A DNA stretch of 64,000 nucleotides from contig NC_081405.1 in the NCBI RefSeq assembly GCF_030272615.1, forward strand, positions 157,437,454-157,501,453, given 5' to 3'. Shown here piece by piece: positions 1 to 9,741 of this stretch. Below the pieces are notes generated by a model. It was not told the DNA's origin, made no database searches, and was given only the letters and a program-made list of their open reading frames with translations. The position numbers and the translations under genes are program-made. The stretch is from Cryptomeria japonica. Lineage: Eukaryota; Streptophyta; Pinopsida; Cupressales; Cupressaceae. Position 1 is the stretch's first letter. Each line of letters starts with the position of its first letter.

Positions 1-11
1 ACTTAGTATCA

Positions 12-626
12 GTGCATGAGGCAACTTCTTTGTTGATTGATCGTATCCAGGATCTATCATCCAATTGGGAAGAAGTGGATGAAATTCATAATGAAATACT
101 CCCTCACCTAAAGGTTATCCGAGGCATGTCAAAGAAGAGCTTAGTGGATGCAGGCATCATACAGACAGGAGACAGGTACGACTTCGACACGTGGTACTAT
201 GCTCTGGTCACTCGGATCGAAGTCCTAAAGAAATCTGAGACCAAGTGTTTTGAGACAGAGGCAAGGGTTAGAGAGATCCTGGGCAAGGTATTCCGGGTGG
301 CATCAAAGATCTGGCAGAAGGAAAGCCTAAGGGAGAAGCATCTACAAGCAGAGAACCTGAGAGCCAAAATTCAGACAAGCTTCTTCCGAGATTCAGGGAT
401 GATTGACAAAGGCGATCTTTCTAAGATTGCAAACTTCCTCTCCATCGATGACAACTTCCTCACCCAGGCAGTGGAGTGGGAAGGCATCCTTGCTACGTGC
501 GCTGACAATGTGGATCTCGTCGACTTCCAAATTGGCAGTTTGCCAAGTGTCACCATGGAGGAGGTCAAGCTCGTGGTGTCCAGATACGTTGAATCTCTGA
601 AAGAGGAAAGTGGCCACTCACCTTAG
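12..626 (+). CDS. C-terminal part of element-A accessory protein
   Basis: Open frame of 204 residues that probably continues upstream of the window, so the start is not real. I do not recognise the family. It is mostly charged and helical-looking, with no catalytic motif that I can see. The same protein is encoded by two other copies here: the pieces at 3863-4672 and at 11769-12946. Shared blocks include a Phe-Asp/Asn-Thr-Trp-Tyr segment and a C-terminal Leu-Pro-x-Val-Thr-Met-like segment. The frame stops about 25 bp before an LTR-like repeat (from about 650). That position, between the internal region and a 3' LTR, is where accessory or captured ORFs sit in plant LTR elements. It is the most intact version of this C-terminal region in the window, with no internal stops. 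Function unknown. Confidence 0.6.
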   Translation: MHEATSLLIDRIQDLSSNWEEVDEIHNEILPHLKVIRGMSKKSLVDAGIIQTGDRYDFDTWYYALVTRIEVLKKSETKCFETEARVREILGKVFRVASKIWQKESLREKHLQAENLRAKIQTSFFRDSGMIDKGDLSKIANFLSIDDNFLTQAVEWEGILATCADNVDLVDFQIGSLPSVTMEEVKLVVSRYVESLKEESGHSP

Positions 627-1497
627 TAAAATTAGCAGCCGTGCCACTTGTCACTCTTTCATTTGCTTGAACTAATAGTATTTCGGGAAACCCTAATTAG
701 GGTTTAGGACTTTCAATCTTGGCCCTTGATCACTGTTTGATCTTGGCCGTTCAGTTATTTTTGAGAAACTATATAAGGTTGCCTCCCCTCATTTGAAAAG
801 GGTGAGGTTTTTGATGTATTGTTGCTTAAGGTCATTTCCAGATAATATATTGCATGTGCGCTGCTTTGTAATCTCTATTATTTGAATGATTTGCATGGTT
901 TCAATTGCCTCAACACTTAGTTAAAATTAATCTAGATTTGCTTTCATTGTTGTTAATTTGAATGAAGGATTTGATAAGTATCAATTGATGGTGTATTTCC
1001 GCTCATACTTTTGGTAAATGGATGATTTCCATTCTACCGTGCAAAGTTAGTCTGAGCCCATCCCCTGTGCATCCCAACATCTCGATCATAAGCACAACCC
1101 ATTGAAGATTGCACCGGCCTTGTGTAGTTGTTCCTAGTGTGGCGAAGCAAGGTTTGGTTTCTCGAGAGCACCTAGTTGATACCGTCTCCAGAATTCGTAG
1201 GATTAGATTAGCCTTCCTGAACCCTATCTCTTTTTCCCTTTCTTTTGAAAGTCTAAATCCCAGAAAATCCCAAAAAAAAAGAAGAGCCTAAATTGCTAAA
1301 TCCATCTGAGTCCAGCAGTTCAAGAATACTTGTCAAATGTAAGTCCCCCTTGAAAATTTCGGCATACACTACCCAAGAAGCTATTCCACTAAAGTTGCTT
1401 GTTCGCACATATAGACCTTGGAATCAGTAGTGATTTTTCAGGAGAGGATAGAATACCTTTGGGTATCCTATCCTAATGTTTGGTAGATGATAAAATA
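627..1497 (+). mobile_element. LTR-like repeat of copy A
   Basis: Non-coding block that recurs at 4673-5738 and 12947-14135, each time directly after the same ORF. Shared landmarks in order are a GCCACTTG-like start, a palindrome of two teloboxes, a TATA box, a pyrimidine-rich stretch, an AGTCCCCCTTG-like segment and an AGGATA...CTTTGGGTAT segment. This order is typical of U3-R-U5. The block ends close to 1490-1497, where sequence homologous to the middle of the copy-B ORF begins. Copy A may thus have inserted into the ORF of copy B, or a deletion has joined them. Its 5' part lies outside the window, so no target duplication can be tested. The ends are approximate. Confidence 0.5.
688..777 (+). 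promoter_or_regulatory. Telobox palindrome plus TATA box in LTR A
   Basis: An 18-bp perfect palindrome, AAACCCTAATTAGGGTTT, at 688-705 consists of two plant teloboxes head to head. A TATATAAG box follows at 770-777. The spacing is 65 bp from palindrome end to TATA start, identical to that in copy C. This looks like the core promoter of the LTR. Confidence 0.55.
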
Positions 1498-1811
1498 GAC
1501 ACCAACAGGTTGGAAAGGGTTGCAGTAAAGAAGACTGCCAAGAGGTTTTCTTTGATTCAAAGGGACAAAGCAGGCTCTCGTTCAATTCAAATAGCTGTGC
1601 CAAAAGTTAATAAGGCAAAAGAAGATATTACTCTTGAGGAGTATGAAATAACACCTATCAACTTAGGTCCAACCACCAAGGGGCAGGAAGTTGAGGACTT
1701 GGATAAGTCAATCACTTCCATCAAGGCAAGATTGGAGAAGGAAATATGAAAAAAAAGGGAGTACAAGAAGGAAGTTGAGCAGTTGAAGAAGTATATCCAA
1801 CACTTGACCAA
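1498..1811 (+). pseudogene. Middle part of copy-B accessory ORF, 5' side of an insertion
   Basis: The frame from about 1480 to 1749 and its continuation after a stop to about 1811 match the region of copy C around 11890-12150. Both show Ala-Gly-Ser-Arg, then Gln-Ile-Ala-x-Pro, a Glu-Glu-Tyr segment and Leu-Gly-Pro, followed by a Lys/Glu-rich probable coiled coil. An in-frame stop at 1747-1749 breaks it. The coding homology stops at 1811, at the target duplication of the 1812-3862 insertion, and resumes at 3863. Function unknown. Confidence 0.6.
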
Positions 1812-1986
1812 ATGATATGTCCCCTCACAATTTTTTCAATTTTTAAACACAATAACTACACCCATTAGCATTAACATGATGAAATATTAAGAGCAATACA
1901 TATAGATGGTTGGACCAGCCACTTCCACTTTTCAATGGTATAGCTAGCTAATTACAAATCCAAGAAGACTGAGATTAAACAAGACA

Positions 1987-2110
1987 ATCACTCAACCACT
2001 TATCAGCGGGAGGACTAGAAATAACAACCATCACTCAACCACTTATTCAACGGGAGGACTGGAAATAACAATCATCACTCAACCACTCATTCAACGGGAG
2101 GCCAGGAGTA
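1987..2110 (+). repeat. 44-bp tandem repeat, three copies
   Basis: Three units begin with ATCACTCAACCACT at about 1987, 2030 and 2074 and end in CGGGAGG. Periods are 43 and 44 bp with few differences. It lies inside the 1812-3862 insertion. Confidence 0.8.
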
Positions 2111-3518
2111 AAAAATAGAATAGAGATAGGTGGCAAGCCAGCCTCTTCCACTTGTACAGTGGGCGATACAAGAAGTATAGTGCAGAAATAAAATGGATTG
2201 TTTCAATACTATTGAATACAGCCTTACAATGGCAACTTTGCAAAATACTTGTCAATACATCAAGCTCCAATCTCTAAGAGATACAAGAAGATACTCCAAG
2301 AAGCTACAAAAATGAATACTTGAAAATACAAGCCAAAAAGAACACTTTGCCAAATCTGAAATAACACACCAGCAACACCAAAAACCAAACCAACAACACT
2401 GTGAAGTACGTATCTCCTTCAAGACACCTTCGAATAGCTCCAAATCAGTGGCAAATAAGAGCTAGGAAGGGGATGCCCAAGTCTCAAGCAGCAAACTAAT
2501 CCAAACAGCCTTCAAACATTTAATGCATGCATCCCAAGGTCACTTCCAGCATGGTACGACCTGCCTGGAGAGGGGCAATCTGTCTTAAAAAATCCAGCTC
2601 TTCGCTATAATTCATGAAAATTAACAAAAAACGACGCCTAGCAGAGAAAAATCCAATGAGTCAATACCCAGAATGATCAAACAATCAAGCAGGGAGATAT
2701 GATCGAATAACTGCTTCAGCCATGGACAAATCAGAACATACAAAATCTCACTAACACTCAAAAAACTAAAAATACAATAACAAAATCCATCTCAATGAAG
2801 CTCATTCTATTCCGCCTGGACGAAAAATAGGCTCTCCAATAGCTAGGTGCTATCTCTCAAGCACGAAACTAGCACAGGCTAGGAAGCTCTCAACTTCGAA
2901 GCACAAGTCTAGCACAAATTCGGCAGCACTTTGTTACAAATATTCATGGATACCAAAACAAGAACCCAACACACTTATTTATAACCTTGGTGTCTCCAAA
3001 TTCAAATTCAAATTCCCTCCAAATGGACGCCAAACCCAAATGCAAACTAATTTCACCTTAATTTGAATTTGGCATTTCATTTCCCCTCCTTTTCCAAGTC
3101 GACCTTCACATATGAGCAAATATATTTTATAAAAATGACAATAAAATCATAATGTGGCGTCCAAGGTAGATAAGTGAAATATATTATTAACTTATTTCTC
3201 CATAAGGCGTCCATCTTGCCTTATTAATATTTCACTTTATGAAGTATTTTTTCCTCAACAATAAATCGCCCAAATCTTATGACATAAAATAATACTTTAT
3301 TACCTCAAGTCGTCCCCTTAAGTCATAATCAGAAATACATAAGTCATACACCTAGACCAAGGGGGGCATTAAAAAATATTAAAAACACTTTTCCCATGTG
3401 CTGAACAACTGCCATAGTAAACTAAAGGCCAAAAGTACTGAAAACTGCACTGCCAGAAATAGCCTCTGAACTGGACCACTGAAACCTACCAAAAATAGCA
3501 CTAACTAAAAATAGCATA

Positions 3519-3702
3519 CTGCTAAAAATAGTAAGTGTGTCCAAATGCATTTTAACCACATTCTAAGCAGCTGTCACTACTTACTAAAAATAGTAAGTCT
3601 GGAAAAGTCTTCAGATTCATTTGCATGTCACATCATCGCGAAGCTCTCTGAAAACCCAGAAAAATTAGTTGTCCTCGCCCCCACTTACTAAAAATAGTAA
3701 GT
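3519..3702. repeat. Recurrent small hairpin ACTTACTA...TAGTAAGT
   Basis: A 20-bp imperfect palindrome with 8-bp arms around AAAA is present at 3579-3598 and 3683-3702. Weaker versions occur at about 3520-3540. The surrounding sequence also repeats loosely (CATGT...CATCATNGTGAAGCT), which suggests a decayed tandem unit of about 100 bp. Confidence 0.6.
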
Positions 3703-3862
3703 TTACCAAACTCCATTGATTGCTACGCATGTACCATCATTGTGAAGCTTTATGAAAACTCGGAAGGAATCCAGAATCAAAACTGTAAAACTCTAACATG
3801 CAAGCCACCAAAATTGCCAAAACATCCTCCTAGAAAATAGGAAACCCTAATTATACCTCTGA

Positions 3863-4672
3863 TTGACCAACGGGTCTTGGGATTGGCCAACAATCCCCAA
3901 AACAGACTAGTGCGGAAAAGAGGACATTACACCAAACCCATTAATCAAGGAGATGCATCAACTCCTCCACTCTTGACTCTTCCACAGGAAACAATTGGGG
4001 ACTTCGAAGAAGGGGAAGTGATAGCTGAAGAGACTAAAGAATGGATGGCAGGCAGTGGTAAAGAAGTTGTCACATTTGTAAAAAAATTGATGTTGGCATA
4101 TGAACAGACTTCTTCATTGCTCTCTAGAATTCAGGACATGTCAGAAGTGTGGGAAGATCTCATGATATTCAACATAGAATAATCCCATGCTTTAAGGTGT
4201 TGAAAGAAATTTCCAAGCATAAATTAATAGATGGAATTGTCGTTGGAGCTATATATGATTTCAACACATGGTATTGGGCATTAATTGCAAGAAGTGAAGT
4301 TCTAGAAAAGGTAAAAGTTATAGTGTCAAAATTGAGGAGCATATCAAAGAGATTTAGAAAAAGATTTTCCTTGTGGCTGCTGATATACTTGGGAAAGAAA
4401 CAATTCGGGAAAATGAAATGCACATGGAAAATCTGAGGGTCAAAGCTCAAGAGAATTTCTTCACTGTCACAGGACCAATCCTTAAGCAGAATTTGACTAA
4501 GGCATCAACTTTCTTTTCCATCAGGGATGCCTTTCAGAAACAAGAATTGGAAAGGGAGAATGCTTTTGCCACATATGTTGATGACTTGGACGTAATGGAA
4601 TTCAAGATAAACATGCTGCCACATGTCACGATGAAGAGGTTCATCAAACATGCTGCTGTAGAAAGAGGATAA
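3863..4672 (+). pseudogene. C-terminal part of copy-B accessory ORF
   Basis: Three overlapping frames (3877-4182, 4149-4436, 4373-4672) together follow the same protein as 12-626, with about two frameshifts. Recognisable shared blocks are Ser-Leu-Leu-x-Arg-Ile-Gln-Asp, Tyr-Asp-Phe-Asn-Thr-Trp-Tyr and the terminal Leu-Pro-His-Val-Thr-Met. It resumes at the right-hand target duplication of the 1812-3862 insertion and ends just before LTR-like repeat B. It is broken and most probably not translated as one protein. Confidence 0.6.
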
Positions 4673-5738
4673 GGATGCATCCGTCTAGAACAAGGCTCCT
4701 CGTGCCACTTGTCTTTACTTTATTTGTTCTTATCGAATAACTATTAAAAACCCTAATTAGGGTATTTATGCTTTAATCTCAACCGTTGATTTTTGTTTAA
4801 TTTGGGCTATTCATTTGTCTTTGAAACTCTATACAAACCCCTCTTCTCTCATTTGTATGGGAGAGATCTGTGAAATTGTTGCTAACAACTACTTTGATAA
4901 TAAAAGTTCATTTGCATTGCTTTGAATCCCTATTGTTATCACATGGTTGCATGGTTTCATTTTTTTTTCAACTTAGAGTAGAATTTGCTTTACAAAGATG
5001 TTAAATGAATGCAAGATTTGATAGTATTGATTGGTGAAATTGTTGCTCATACTCTTCATGGACAAATGATTTTTGTTCATAGTGTAAAGTTAGCCTGAGC
5101 ATATTTTGTGGATGTTTAACTTCTACTTTGGATAAATATTGTTCATTTTGATGGTATCATTCTTAGTATGAAAACCTTAAGCACAACCCTTGAAGATTGC
5201 ACCTACTTTGTGTAGTTGTCCTAGTGTGGCGAAGCAAAGCGTGGTTATTAGTTTCACCCAATCATTGTCGTCTCTTAAATTCCTAGGAGTGGTATAAAAT
5301 TCCTAAAACCCTTTCCCTTTTTACCTATTTAAAGTCTAAATTGAGAAAATCCCAAAAACAAAGCAGAAAGTTTTCATTACGATTGAAATCCGCAAGTCCC
5401 CCTTGGATTACCAGCATACACAACCAAATGGACTATATTCAACATTAAAGTTGCTAGTTCGTCATATAAACATTGGAATTGCCATATGATCTTCTTTGCA
5501 ATCTTAGCATACGCGGTGATTTTATTCCAAAGAGAATAGAGTGTCTTTTGGGCATCTTCATTCTGTGTTCGGTGTGTCATTAAACACGCGCCAATAGCCT
5601 ACTTACTCCCTTGTGTGCCGAACCTGGGTGGATTGTTCCGACTGCTATGTTCTGGTGCTTTCCTTGCACTCTTGGCCATGCGCGGGTCCTATACACGTCT
5701 ACCTCCAGCATCCCCAACACACCAGGTACTTCCAGGTG
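4673..5738 (+). mobile_element. LTR-like repeat of copy B (candidate 5' LTR of copy C)
   Basis: Matches 12947-14135 over nearly its whole length by eye, including a late block from GAACCTGGGTGGA to GGTACTTCCAGG (5624-5735) that reappears at about 14021-14135. The telobox palindrome is at 4748-4765 with one arm damaged, and the TATA box is degraded to CTATACAAA near 4829. As it follows ORF B and precedes the copy-C leader, it may serve both units as a shared LTR in a tandem arrangement. Divergence from repeat C is clearly high, so the unit is old. I could not find a convincing primer-binding site after it. Confidence 0.45.
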
Positions 5739-6262
5739 TGTCGGACTATTGTGACTATTTCACACATCGCCCCATTAGAATGGGGACCCCCTCTTTTTCT
5801 TAGGGTTTTGTTTTCCCTTAGTTAGGTTTTCTCTCCGCTTGCTAGGTTTGGAGTGAGTGAGTGGTTGCCTGGGCTGAGTAGATTAGGGTTTCTCTCCGAG
5901 AGCTCGTCTTAGGGTTTCTTTCAAGCTGAGTCTAGCCTGGTTTTGGAAGGTCATTAGTTGTCTGCTTGGAACCCTAGGTTTGCCTTAGTGGAGCTTTTCC
6001 TTTTAGGGGAATGAAGATGGATAGATTGAGAGAAAGAGATGATACCTCTCAGGTCAGGGTAAGTCTGGAATGATGGTTTTCTTGTCAGAGTCTTGTTTTT
6101 CCTCCAGGTCTGGGTCAACTAAGCAAAGTCAATGGTCAGCGAGAGATGGAAGTGGCGATTTCAAAAATGGATGAGCAAATGCACTTGATGATGATTGAGG
6201 GAGTTTTGAAAGGATATCCAAGGTTTGAAGTATCAGAATAATGGAAGTTAGCCTGGAAGAAG

Positions 6263-8644
6263 ATTTTCGCTCCTGACCCTTCCAAAGGGTCCAGAGCGAA
6301 ATCCTCACCTGACCCCCAATTTTGGCCTAAAGCATGCAGAATGAAGTTTTTTGAGTCAAGTGGATGGCAAGTAGACATGATGGTACTATGGAAAGATGAA
6401 GTTGATCAAGTCTGGATTGAGAAGGAGTGAAATTGAGTGTGAAATCAACCTAAAATAGAGATTTCGCTCCTGACCCTTCCAAAGGGTCTAGAGCGAAATC
6501 TACCCTTTTTCCACTTTGCTCAAGGATTTGATCAGGATTGTAGACTTTTGGGGCATAGATGAGAGAGTTGGATGCACGTTTGCCTTAGGGAGGAGGTTTT
6601 AGACCTTGGGAGGATGAAGATTTTAGCCCAAATGAAGATTTTCGCTCCTGACCCTTCCAAAGGGTCCAGAGAAAAATCTTCCATTTTTGCCTTCCTTTGA
6701 CCTTGAAACCTAGTTTGACCTCGCCTAGACCCACTTGGATGGAGATTTGTCTTGATTGCGATGAAAGGAAGTTGAATTGACCAAGTTTGTATGAGAATGA
6801 GTTGAAAGGAAGATGAAAATCAACCTGGGAAGTGATTTTTGCTCTTGACCCTTCTAAAGGGTCTAGAGCGAAAATCCTTGAAGACCTCAATTTCTTCATT
6901 GTCCAGGCCAAGCTTTTGGTTTCTAAGGCATGCTTGGAGGTGTTTTTGAATGTTCTAGCCTTGTAAAGATTGAAAGAAGAGGAATTCTAGCCTAAATTTG
7001 GAATTTCGCTCCTGACCCTTCCAAAGGGTCCAGAGCGAAATTCTTGAAAGCACTCATTTTCCCTCTAGCCAAAGTCAGGATCTTGGTGGAGATGCAAGAG
7101 GAAGGATCTATGTTTGCCTCTCAAAGAGGATTGGAGTTGAAAAAATCAAGAATCAAGGTCAAAACATGATTTTTGCTCCTGGCCCTTCCAAAGGGTCCAG
7201 AGCGAAAATCCTTATAGCTCTTGTTTTCTTCCTTGTTTTGGCTAGGTGTTGGCATGATGGAGGATAAATTGGTAGGTTCTTGCCTTGAGAGGGAGTTGGA
7301 TGCTTTGGAAAATCAAGATTTTAGCCTAAGAGGTGAATTTCGCTCCTGACCCTTCCAAAGGGTCCAGAGCGAAATTCATTATAAACCTCATTTGCTACCT
7401 TGTTTGGGCTTGAAACCTTGTTCCTTAGGTGGAAAATGATCTATGTTTGCCTCCAGAGATGATTGAAGTTTGAAAAATGAGCAATCAAAGCCTAAATCAA
7501 GATTTTCGCTCCTGACCCTTCCAAAGGGTCCAGAGCGAAAATCTACCTAAGACTCATTTCCTCCCTAATTTGACCAAATTTTGATGCCCAAGGCATGTTG
7601 AGAGAGAGAATGGGCATATTGAAATCCTTAGGGATGTTTGAAAGTGTTGGAGAATGAGGGTTTTAGCCAAGAAAGGAAATTTCGCTCCTGACCCTTCCAA
7701 AGGATCCAGGGCAAAATTCCTTGCAAACCTATTCTTTTGACCTTGTTTAGGCTTAAGACCTTGTCCCTTGGGTGAAGAATGATGTTTAGTTGCCTTCTAG
7801 AGAGGATTGGAGTTGAAGAGATGAAATATAAAGTCAAGAATGAGATTTTCGCTCCTGACCCTTCCAAAGGGTCCAGAGCGAATTTTCTCAAAACCTCTCT
7901 TTGCTCTCAACTTTGTGCTAGATCAAGTGTGGGCTAAGGTAAAATCAAGAAGGCGATGTCCCTAAGAGTGACTTCAAGTTGCTAGAAATCATTGAAATTG
8001 AAGGAATTGAGCCAAATCAAGAATTTCGCTCCTGACCCTTCCAAAGGGTCCAGAGCGAAAATTCTACAATCACTTGTTTTCCTTGCAAAATCAAGTCAAC
8101 TTTGAGTTCTTATAGCTTGGATGAGTGTGAGGAGAGGCGTTCTTGCCCTTTTGAAGTTGATTGAGGTTGAAAGATGGAGGAGTAAGCTCAAACCAAGGAT
8201 TTCGCTCCTGACCCTTCCAAAGGGTCTAGAGCTCAAACATGCAAAGAGAGAAATTCGCTCCTGACCCTTCCAAAGGGTCCAGGGCGAAATTCTCCAAATC
8301 AACCATTTTCCCCTTGAGTGAAGCTAAAATGTTGATACCTATGGCATGGTTGAGGGTGGAGTGAGATATTCTTGCCTTGTAGGGTGAATTGAGGTAAAGG
8401 AAGTGTAAAATAAAGCCTAAAGAAGGAATATCGCTCCTGACCCTTCCAGAGGGTCCAGAGCGAAATTCCCATTATCACCTAATTTGCCCATGTGAGAAGC
8501 TAAAAGGATGGATCCCTAGACTTTGTTGGACTAAAACAAACATATGCTCACCTTCCGGAGCATTTTGGAGTGAAAAAATGGGGTAATTGAGGCCTAATCA
8601 AGAAAATCGCTCCTGACCCTTCCAAAGGGTCTAGGGCGAAATCC
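6263..8644. repeat. Array of 15 conserved hairpins
   Basis: A core of about 40 bp is repeated 15 times. Its left arm is ATTTCGCTCCTGACCCTT, its loop is CC, and its right arm is AAGGGTCCAGAGCGAAAT. The arms pair over about 18 positions with one bulge. Copies begin near 6263, 6460, 6637, 6833, 7001, 7168, 7336, 7501, 7678, 7844, 8021, 8199, 8251, 8427 and 8601. The usual step is about 165-195 bp; copies 12 and 13 are only about 52 bp apart. Between cores the spacers are alike only in patches (GCCTAAA before, CTTGTTT...GGCTA after), so the core is far better conserved than the rest of the unit. Some changes are matched on both arms, for example the TCTAAAGGGTCTAGA variant. No coding role is evident. 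Confidence 0.9.
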
Positions 8645-9430
8645 TTGAGGAAGCCTATTCTTCACCTTGTTTGGGCTAAGACAAAGACAAGTTGCAAAAT
8701 TATGATGATAAGAGCATGAAGTAATGACAAACCAAGGTTGTGAAGATGTTGATTAAAGGAGTAAATATAACTAAGTGAAAATGATCAAATAAGCCTCCTT
8801 GGGATGACCTAAACCATAAACATTCTAGCATCTAAGAGAAACATCTTCTAGATCTACCTTGTCTCTTCAAATAATTCACATGTGAATCTCTTCAAGGCAC
8901 ATTTTTCCTATTCTAAATCATTTACTAAGCCTTGTCCTTGATTAATAATGCAAATATGCCTTGATTAGACAATTGCTAAAATTGACAAACCAACCTTTAG
9001 CTTTGAAACTAATTTAAAAAATAAAAAAATTCACATTTTAGCGCTCAAAATTCATTATTTTCACTTTGTTATCAAGTCGGCCATGCTTTAAAGGGTTTTT
9101 TATTTTATTTATTTATATATTAACCAAGTTGGCCTAATGGCAAAATGAGGTGAGCGCCCTATATAGGAGAGGTGTTTTTTGAAATTATTTATCATTCATT
9201 CACTTTCTCTCATGCGAATTTGAAGAGCAGAGGTAGAAGTGCGAATTCTAGCTGATTGAAGGCAAATTTCTTGATTAAAGAGCTGGTTGAAGGCGAATTT
9301 CCAGATTTTGAAGGAAGCTTGAAGGCTGATTGAAGGTTGAAGACATCAAAGGGAAGGACCAGAAATTCAAATTAAGGATCTTGGTCCAACAAATCTCCAT
9401 TTTCCTTTATCCATTTTTTTCAAGGTTGAT

Positions 9431-9516
9431 AGTTAAAATCAAGGAAAGGGTATGTATGATCAGATTTTTGAAAAGTTAAAATCAAGGAAAGGGTATGTAT
9501 GATCAGATTTTTGAAA
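9431..9516 (+). repeat. 43-bp direct duplication
   Basis: The segment starting AGTTAAAATCAAGG at 9431 is repeated almost perfectly from 9474. It lies about 230 bp upstream of the ORF start at 9742. Confidence 0.9.
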
Positions 9517-9741
9517 GCTTATTCAAGATTTGATTTAATTTTCCATATCAATCCTTTGTAAGGTTAAGTTTTTGACAATCTGATTTAATTCATAAGTAAT
9601 ATCAATTTGAAAATTCGTAATTCTAAGGATTTATCACATTATTTTCAAATTGATATTTATTTATTTCCTTGAAAAGACTTAAATCCATACCTTAAGGTAT
9701 TATGCTCAAACCTAACTTTAAGCCTTTAGTGTAGGTATCAA

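Larger units (their letters stand above)
1812..3862. mobile_element. 2.05-kb insertion with 8-bp target duplication
   Basis: TTGACCAA occurs at 1804-1811 and again at 3863-3870, exactly where the ORF homology to copy C is broken. This marks an insertion of 2051 bp. It has no long ORF. I see no convincing terminal inverted repeats. The left end, ATGATATGTCCCC, resembles an LTR start, but a solo LTR would normally have a 4-6 bp duplication. An 8-bp duplication would suit a hAT-type DNA element. The class is undecided. Inside are a 44-bp tandem repeat and several small hairpins. Confidence 0.6.
5739..9741 (+). other. Long untranslated leader of copy C
   Basis: A 4-kb stretch without a credible gene between LTR-like repeat B and ORF C. 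It contains the hairpin array 6263-8644, an AT-rich part at 8700-9240 and a 43-bp duplication at 9431. Apparent minus-strand frames across the array are by-products of the repeated palindrome. Confidence 0.5.

Noticed and set aside
688-705. Interstitial telomere sequence
   Set aside because: Only one inverted pair of AAACCCTAA units, not a tandem array; better described as a telobox palindrome in a promoter.
6136-8302. Minus-strand frames with a repeated Leu-Asp-Pro-Leu-Glu-Gly-Ser motif
   Set aside because: They are forced by the repeated hairpin core, change frame from copy to copy and have no continuous ORF.
6263-8644. CRISPR-like array because of palindromic repeats at regular spacing
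   Set aside because: The DNA is eukaryotic, repeat cores and spacers are too long, spacers are themselves related, and no cas gene is near.
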